Source: an uncultured Marmoricola sp.
Lineage (GTDB): Bacteria; Actinomycetota; Actinomycetes; Propionibacteriales; Nocardioidaceae
NCBI GenBank assembly: GCA_937868455.1
Contig: CALMMO010000432.1
Span: 1-16,282 of the forward strand
DNA: 16,282 bases
Reading direction: 5' to 3'
Each line of letters begins with the position of its first letter. Position 1 is the stretch's first letter. Under the pieces are notes generated by a model that had not been told where the DNA came from, ran no database searches, and worked only from the letters and a program-made list of their open reading frames with translations. The translations under genes and the position numbers were made by a program. Below, piece after piece: positions 12,324-16,282 of the stretch.

Positions 12324-13996
12324 GCAAGCCTTTCGATAGCAATGGCAAAAAGCCTGCTGCTGCCGCAAAGCCCAACCGTCTTGGCAATGTCGCCGAATGG
12401 GCTGACGAGCGTGTGGGCCTTGCTGGGCTAGCAAAGAAGAACCTGCGCAAGGTCTTCCCCGACCACTGGTCGTTCATGCTCGGCGAGATCGCGATGTGGA
12501 GCTTCGTGGTTCTGCTGCTCACTGGTGTCTTCTTGAGCCTGTGGTTCAAGCCTTCGATGGAGGAAGTGACCTACCAGGGCTCCTACGCGCAGTTGCGCGG
12601 TCTGGAGATGTCTGCGGCATACGCCTCGACTCTCGACATCTCCTTCGACGTGCGCGCTGGGCTGCTCATGCGCCAGATCCACCACTGGGCAGCGATGCTG
12701 TTCATCGCGGCGATGATCATCCACTTGATGCGTGTCTTCTTGACCGGTGCTTACCGCAAGCCGCGCGAAATCAACTGGCTCATCGGCGGTGTGCTGCTGC
12801 TTCTGGGCATCCTCGAAGGCTTCGCTGGCTACTCGCTGCCCGACGACCTGCTCTCCGGCACCGGCATGCGGATCGCTGACGGTTTGGTGAAAGCCACACC
12901 CGTGGTCGGCACCTATATGTCGTTCTTCATGTTCGGCGGAGAGTTCCCCGGCCACGTGATCATCCCGCGGCTCTACATCGCGCACGTGCTGTTGATTCCC
13001 GGCCTGATCCTGGGCCTCATCGGAGCTCACATGCTGCTCCTGGTCTTCCACAAGCACACGCAGTGGCCTGGTCCTGGTCGCACCAACGAGAACGTCGTGG
13101 GATACCCGATGTTGCCGGTGTACGCCGCCAAGGCCGGTGGCTTCTTCTTCATCGTGTTCGGCGTGACCACGCTGATGGGTGCCCTGCTCTCGATCAACCC
13201 GGTCTGGAAGTACGGCCCCTACACCCCTGCCGAGGTGACAGCAGGCTCGCAGCCTGACTGGTACATGGGCATTGCTGAAGGCTTGCTGCGCATCATGCCG
13301 GGCTGGGAGCCGACCATCTTTGGTCACCCCCTGAGCCTCAACGTCATGTTGCCGGGCCAAGTTGGTCCCTTCATCATTTTCGGTTCGATCTTGGCTTACC
13401 CCTTCATCGAGTCCTGGATCACCGGCGACAAGCGTGAGCACCACCTGTTGCAGCGCCCACGTAACGCTCCGACCCGCACTGCGTTCCTGGTGGCCTTGAT
13501 GACTGCCTACGGTCTGTTGTGGGCAGCTGGCGGCAACGACATCTTGGCGACTCAGTTCCACCTCAACTTGAACTGGATCACCTACTTCATGCGGGTGGCT
13601 GTCTTCGTGCTTCCTGTCGTCGCCTTCTTCATCACGCGCCGCTGGTGCATCTCGTTGCAGCGTCACGACAACGAAAAGGTGCTGCACGGCTACGAGACCG
13701 GCATCATCATGCGTTCGGCTGACGGTGCCTACAGCGAACGTCACGAAGCGCTGGGCAGCGATGAGGCTTACACCCTTACCGCTCGCGATCGCGACGAGGT
13801 GTACGTCCCAGCGGACGGCGAAGACGCCAACGGCATCTCCAGCAAGCAGGCTCGCTCTGATCGTCGGCGCGGCAAGCTCTCCAAGAAGATGTTTGGCAAC
13901 AACGTCCAAAAGCCGACCGCACAAGAGCTCGAAGAGGCCCATCACCACGGTCACGACGACGCTACGCTCATCGGCCACGACGCCGGGCAGCACTAG
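12320..13996 (+). CDS. qcrB: Cytochrome b subunit of the bc1 complex
   Basis: A 558-residue integral membrane subunit holding two b hemes and the quinol sites. The bis-histidine pairs are H121/H135 (RQIHHWAA, MIIHLMR), 14 apart, and H222/H237 (IAHVLL, GAHMLL), 15 apart, the latter spacing as in cytochrome b6. The quinol-oxidation motif reads PDWY (312-315) rather than PEWY, as in other actinobacteria. FRKPRE-like YRKPREINW (145-153) follows the second helix. A charged cytoplasmic tail of roughly 100 residues (from ~450) ends in the His-rich HHHGHDD segment; such tails are usual in this phylum. QcrB is the known target of drugs such as Q203 in mycobacteria. The gene ends the operon just before a strong terminator. 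Confidence 0.96.
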   Translation: MSKPFDSNGKKPAAAAKPNRLGNVAEWADERVGLAGLAKKNLRKVFPDHWSFMLGEIAMWSFVVLLLTGVFLSLWFKPSMEEVTYQGSYAQLRGLEMSAAYASTLDISFDVRAGLLMRQIHHWAAMLFIAAMIIHLMRVFLTGAYRKPREINWLIGGVLLLLGILEGFAGYSLPDDLLSGTGMRIADGLVKATPVVGTYMSFFMFGGEFPGHVIIPRLYIAHVLLIPGLILGLIGAHMLLLVFHKHTQWPGPGRTNENVVGYPMLPVYAAKAGGFFFIVFGVTTLMGALLSINPVWKYGPYTPAEVTAGSQPDWYMGIAEGLLRIMPGWEPTIFGHPLSLNVMLPGQVGPFIIFGSILAYPFIESWITGDKREHHLLQRPRNAPTRTAFLVALMTAYGLLWAAGGNDILATQFHLNLNWITYFMRVAVFVLPVVAFFITRRWCISLQRHDNEKVLHGYETGIIMRSADGAYSERHEALGSDEAYTLTARDRDEVYVPADGEDANGISSKQARSDRRRGKLSKKMFGNNVQKPTAQELEEAHHHGHDDATLIGHDAGQH

Positions 13997-14002
13997 TTCC
14001 TC

Positions 14003-14046
14003 ACGTTGATGGCCCCGCCCGATTGGGCGGGGCCATCAACGTTTTT
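14003..14046 (+). terminator. Strong intrinsic terminator of the ctaE-qcrCAB operon
   Basis: A perfect 17-bp stem (14004-14020 with 14025-14041, an extra A-T pair possible) with loop GATT is followed by TTTTT (14042-14046). It starts 7 bases after the qcrB stop. The minus-strand reading lacks a U-run, so it serves the plus-strand operon. Confidence 0.95.
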
Positions 14047-14376
14047 GGTAGTGGCACACATCGACCTCTCTTGCGCCAGCAGACCTGGACCACTCCCCAG
14101 CACCGCACTCAGATAGCTCAGAAGGCTCTCAGCCGCGCGCGGAGCCAGTGCAGGTCTCATCGGTGGACCAAGACCGTGAAGGGCGCTCTGGGGCCGCGAC
14201 GGCGCCGCTCCCCCACTGCGCTACTCGACGTGCTGCGCAGCTCAAGAACTGCGCCACTCAACCTCGGTGCCAGTCAACCAGTTGCGGGCGAGAGGCAAGA
14301 GGGCGAGTTGTTCGCAGACGAACTCTTGGCGCAGGAAGCTTCGAACGGCCAAGAGGCCATAGAGAAACCGTCGCGG
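14047..14376. other. 330-base gap without a recognisable gene
   Basis: Between the qcrB terminator and the L,D-transpeptidase stop I see no gene. Open frames across it have unnatural composition, run into the transpeptidase antisense, and lack ribosome sites. No tRNA, tmRNA, RNase P or SRP signature is seen. There is an imperfect 15-base repeat, ACTGCGC(T/C)ACTC(G/A)AC, at 14215-14229 and 14248-14262, and between and overlapping these a GCGCAG/CTGCGC hairpin (14235-14240, 14249-14254). A GGCCAAGAGGCC palindrome lies near 14350. No terminator for the transpeptidase is evident. Confidence 0.5.
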
Positions 14377-15573
14377 CTAGGGAAGCGCCGAGCCCTTCAC
14401 CCAGTCATCCCAGGAGAGATTCCAGTCGCCATAGCCGTTGGTAAGGGTCATTGGTCGGTCAGTGCCGGTGTATTCGACGACGTCGCCAGGCTGGGTCACT
14501 GAGTAGAACCAGGCGGCGTTAGAGGTGCTCATGCCGGTGCATCCGTGGCTGACGTTTGCGTGGCCTTGAGAACCCACAGACCACGGCGCCGCGTGCACAA
14601 ACTCTCCGGAGAACGTCAACCGCTGGGCGTACTCGACGTTATCGATGTTGTAACCGTCGGGGCCGTTGGGATCGATGCCGACAGTCTCAGAGTTCATCGT
14701 CTTGCTGCGCACCTTCTCAATGATGATCTTGACCCCTGAACGCGTGGTGAACTTCGGCTGCTGCCCTGTAGTGATCGGGATCGTGCGCGCCAATTTGCCA
14801 CCCAGGAAAACGCGCATCTGGTGGGTGACTGCGCTGACTCGAGCCACGACCGAGCGTCCCACGCGGAAGACGACCTTGCGGTCCTTTTGACCATAGATGC
14901 CGTTGCCTGCGCTGACGGAATTAAGCTTCAGGTCGACGGTGACCTTCTGGTTGGGCTTCCAATAGTGGCGTGGGCGGTAGTGCACGGTCTGGGCATCAAT
15001 CCAGTGCCAGCGACCCTCTTGACCCGCACTGCTGGTGACGATCATGTTGCGTTCAAACTCGGCACGACGACGCACCGGTAGGTCGAAGTGGACCATGATC
15101 GGGAATCCAACCCCGACCTGCTGGCCCGCCAGCGGAGACATGCTGGGGAAGGTTTGCTTGTCGAGCGCCAGATTGACCGAACGGAAGCGTGCGGAGGAGG
15201 TGACCTCGTTGCCCGCCGCATCGCTTGCCACTGCAGCAAGCACGTAGCCGGTGTTGGGCTCAAGACGAGAATCAGCGAGCCAGGACAATCGGTCGGAGCT
15301 CAAAGTGCCCGGGATAGTTGTGCCCTTGCGTGTGCGCATCGTGACACTGCCCAAGGTGCCGTCAGTGACCTTCACACTGACAACACGATCAACTGGCACC
15401 CCCTGCTCGCCCGGCTTCACGTTGAGGGCAACTACGGCCTTTGTAGTCGGGGTTGGCGACGTGCTCGCATCAGATGAGGGCTTCGACGTCGTCGAAACAG
15501 AGCATCCGGCAACCGCAGTGCTCGCTAGCAGCCCGGCAATGGCTAGTGCAGCGAGCGAGCGTTGCTGACTCAT
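14377..15573 (-). CDS. L,D-transpeptidase lipoprotein (YkuD domain, Ig-like N-terminal domains)
   Basis: A 398-residue cell-wall cross-linking enzyme forming 3-3 peptide bridges. The N-terminus is a lipoprotein signal with lipobox VAGC (C24). Residues ~31-45 are a Ser/Thr/Pro linker, then two Ig-like domains (~47-134 and ~138-240), and a YkuD catalytic domain (~242-372) with H327, H343 and the nucleophile C345 in SHGCTGMS. The C-terminal WNLSWDDWVKGSALP extension is typical of actinobacterial LdtMt2-type enzymes, which resist most penicillins but are inhibited by carbapenems. The frame could open at 15621, but starting at the ATG at 15573 gives a clean lipoprotein signal; GGAG lies 10 bases upstream. 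It converges on qcrB and lies downstream of ctaF behind a terminator, so it is probably a separate transcript. Confidence 0.93.
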   Translation of the reverse strand: MSQQRSLAALAIAGLLASTAVAGCSVSTTSKPSSDASTSPTPTTKAVVALNVKPGEQGVPVDRVVSVKVTDGTLGSVTMRTRKGTTIPGTLSSDRLSWLADSRLEPNTGYVLAAVASDAAGNEVTSSARFRSVNLALDKQTFPSMSPLAGQQVGVGFPIMVHFDLPVRRRAEFERNMIVTSSAGQEGRWHWIDAQTVHYRPRHYWKPNQKVTVDLKLNSVSAGNGIYGQKDRKVVFRVGRSVVARVSAVTHQMRVFLGGKLARTIPITTGQQPKFTTRSGVKIIIEKVRSKTMNSETVGIDPNGPDGYNIDNVEYAQRLTFSGEFVHAAPWSVGSQGHANVSHGCTGMSTSNAAWFYSVTQPGDVVEYTGTDRPMTLTNGYGDWNLSWDDWVKGSALP

Positions 15574-15610
15574 AGGGATAGCGCTCCAATGTGTTGGGGT
15601 TGGCATCTGG

Positions 15611-15616
15611 AGTCTA
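15611..15616 (-). promoter_or_regulatory. Possible -10 element for the L,D-transpeptidase
   Basis: Read on the minus strand, TAGACT fits TANNNT and would start a transcript around 15604, giving a leader of about 30 bases that contains the GGAG site. The -35 region is poor. Position between the ctaF terminator and the gene supports a promoter here. Confidence 0.3.
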
Positions 15617-15654
15617 GGCAACTCCTTGAAGAAATCACGACATCTCCCAATAGG

Positions 15655-15688
15655 AAACTGCCCTCAAGTGGTCACTTGAGGGCAGTTT
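15655..15688 (-). terminator. Hairpin terminator after ctaF
   Basis: A perfect 16-bp stem AAACTGCCCTCAAGTG (15655-15670) with its complement (15673-15688), with only two or four loop bases. Read in the minus direction it ends GGGCAGTTTCCTATT, with a short U-run from the stem's own A-T pairs. It begins 12 bases after the ctaF stop. The symmetric ends could also stop plus-strand transcription. Confidence 0.8.
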
Positions 15689-15699
15689 GTCCGCAGATG

Positions 15700-16095
15700 T
15701 CAGTGGGCGTGGTCGCCTCGGTAGTACTCAAAGATCCAGCCAGAAAGCGCGATCGCGCCCAGGCCGACACCGATGATGAAGAGCCACCAGCCGAAGATCA
15801 CGCCCAGGACCATGGTGGCCAGGCACATCGCGCACCACAACGGCCACCAGGAGTACGGGGGGAAGAAGCCCAACTCCCCTGCCCCATCAGCAATCTCAGC
15901 GTCGAGGCGGTCCTCAGGCCGGGGCTCCATGTGCTTGGCGTGGTAACCCAGGTAGAGGGTGACCATGAGCGCCAAGAACATCGTCATGATCAACGCCGTG
16001 GTGCCGGTCCAGTCTCCGGTGATCACCCAGTAGGCCGGGGAGACCACTGCATAGAAGATGGCGCAGATCGCAAAGATCCAAGTTTCGACCTTCAT
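15700..16095 (-). CDS. ctaF: Cytochrome c oxidase subunit IV, actinobacterial type
   Basis: A 131-residue membrane protein with four hydrophobic segments (about 5-25, 31-52, 84-104, 106-124). The family-specific stretches are GELGFFPPYSWWPL (73-86) and the C-terminal FEYYRGDHAH, both hallmarks of the small actinobacterial oxidase subunit CtaF, which is absent from proteobacterial or mitochondrial enzymes. The central cytoplasmic loop (~54-72) is acidic. It packs with CtaD, CtaC and CtaE in the aa3 oxidase and its supercomplex with bc1; no redox centre is seen. The ATG at 16095 lies two bases after the ctaD stop, and AAAGGATG upstream, inside the end of ctaD, could act as ribosome site. It ends 12 bases before a hairpin terminator, so it closes the oxidase operon. 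Confidence 0.93.
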   Translation of the reverse strand: MKVETWIFAICAIFYAVVSPAYWVITGDWTGTTALIMTMFLALMVTLYLGYHAKHMEPRPEDRLDAEIADGAGELGFFPPYSWWPLWCAMCLATMVLGVIFGWWLFIIGVGLGAIALSGWIFEYYRGDHAH

Positions 16096-16097
16096 GA

Positions 16098-16282
16098 CTA
16101 GTGGGCATCCTTTCCGGCTGCAATCGCTTCGTGCTCGCCAGCTTCAAGAGCAGCGACTTCAGGGTGGTGCAAGTCGAACGCGGGCGACTCCGACCGAATG
16201 CGTGGCAAACGGTGGAAGTTGTGACGCGGCGGAGGTGAACTCGTCGCCCACTCCAGCGAACGCCCCCAGCCCCACGGGTCGT
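16098..16282 (-). CDS. ctaD: Cytochrome c oxidase subunit I, C-terminal end only
   Basis: About 61 codons from the right edge to the TAG at 16100-16098. The translated end reads [22 protein letters not shown], then [16 protein letters not shown] and a tail of Glu, Ala and His. This is the conserved C-terminus of heme-copper oxidase subunit I in actinobacteria; the [14 protein letters not shown] motif is diagnostic. The heme a, heme a3 and CuB histidines lie beyond the window. Subunit I holds the oxygen-reducing site and the proton channels. It is followed directly by ctaF, and a ctaC upstream would be expected. Confidence 0.93.
   Translation of the reverse strand, partial: DPWGWGRSLEWATSSPPPRHNFHRLPRIRSESPAFDLHHPEVAALEAGEHEAIAAGKDAH

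Noticed and set aside
12428..13993. 521-codon open frame antisense to qcrB
   Set aside because: It mirrors the codon structure of qcrB in a GC-rich genome, has an implausible His/Glu/Gln-rich composition, and qcrB itself is certain.
14110..14360. tRNA-like pieces (ATAGCTCAG and GCTTCGAAC)
   Set aside because: The D-arm-like and T-arm-like pieces are over 200 bases apart and no acceptor stem or anticodon arm can be drawn.
14148..14444. 98-codon plus-strand frame after the qcrB terminator
   Set aside because: Arg/Ser/Pro-rich translation, no ribosome site, and it runs into the transpeptidase gene antisense.
1..16282. CRISPR arrays, insertion sequences, phage or toxin-antitoxin genes
   Set aside because: No regularly spaced repeats, transposase or integrase motifs, terminal inverted repeats or toxin/antitoxin pairs were seen on either strand.

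Overview
The window is a contiguous piece of an actinobacterial (Actinomycetota) chromosome of moderately high GC. The evidence is the three-gene qcrC-qcrA-qcrB cytochrome bc1 operon with a diheme cytochrome c, an aa3 oxidase with the small actinobacterial subunit CtaF, a stand-alone trpD, a DEDDh exonuclease/GIY-YIG fusion protein, GTG starts, and promoters placed so that transcripts begin at or next to the start codon. The gene order (fadD15-like ligase, NlpC/P60 hydrolase, exonuclease/UvrC-like fusion, trpD, ctaE, qcrCAB, then cytochrome oxidase genes) follows, from memory, the Mycobacterium tuberculosis Rv2187-Rv2200c neighbourhood. The backbone is therefore old and conserved. I cannot assign a genus.

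Layout. 1-728: 3' end of a long-chain acyl-CoA synthetase (+). 736-3451 (-): a small two-CxxC protein, then a secreted coiled-coil NlpC/P60 peptidoglycan hydrolase, then an M48 (Ste24-like) membrane metalloprotease. 3586-5337 (+): DEDDh exonuclease fused to a UvrC-like GIY-YIG module. 5338-7152 (+): two tandem paralogous exported proteins with four conserved cysteines, each with its own promoter and a leader of about 124 nt that begins with the same 19-nt sequence. 7211-8140 (+): a stand-alone Lrp/AsnC ligand-binding domain and a YgjV-like membrane/GNAT fusion. 8133-9591 (-): a degenerate response-regulator receiver followed by trpD. 9751-13996 (+): ctaE-qcrC-qcrA-qcrB, closed by a strong intrinsic terminator. 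14047-14376: no gene seen. 14377-15573 (-): L,D-transpeptidase lipoprotein. 15700-16282 (-): ctaF and the 3' end of ctaD, separated from the transpeptidase by a hairpin terminator.

How the parts fit. Both ends of the 9.7-16.3 kb segment encode one respiratory supercomplex: QcrC-QcrA-QcrB oxidises menaquinol and passes electrons through the diheme QcrC to the CtaC-F oxidase. CtaE sits with the bc1 operon and CtaD/CtaF lie in an operon on the opposite strand. The left part is rich in cell-envelope functions (NlpC/P60, M48 protease, exported proteins, L,D-transpeptidase).

The least explained part is the tandem exported pair at 5.3-7.2 kb. The proteins share no family I recognise. Their promoters, 19-nt mRNA 5' ends and leader lengths match, while the rest of the two leaders differs in sequence but can still fold. 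Several neighbouring genes show a -10 hexamer six bases before the start codon, as expected for leaderless transcripts.
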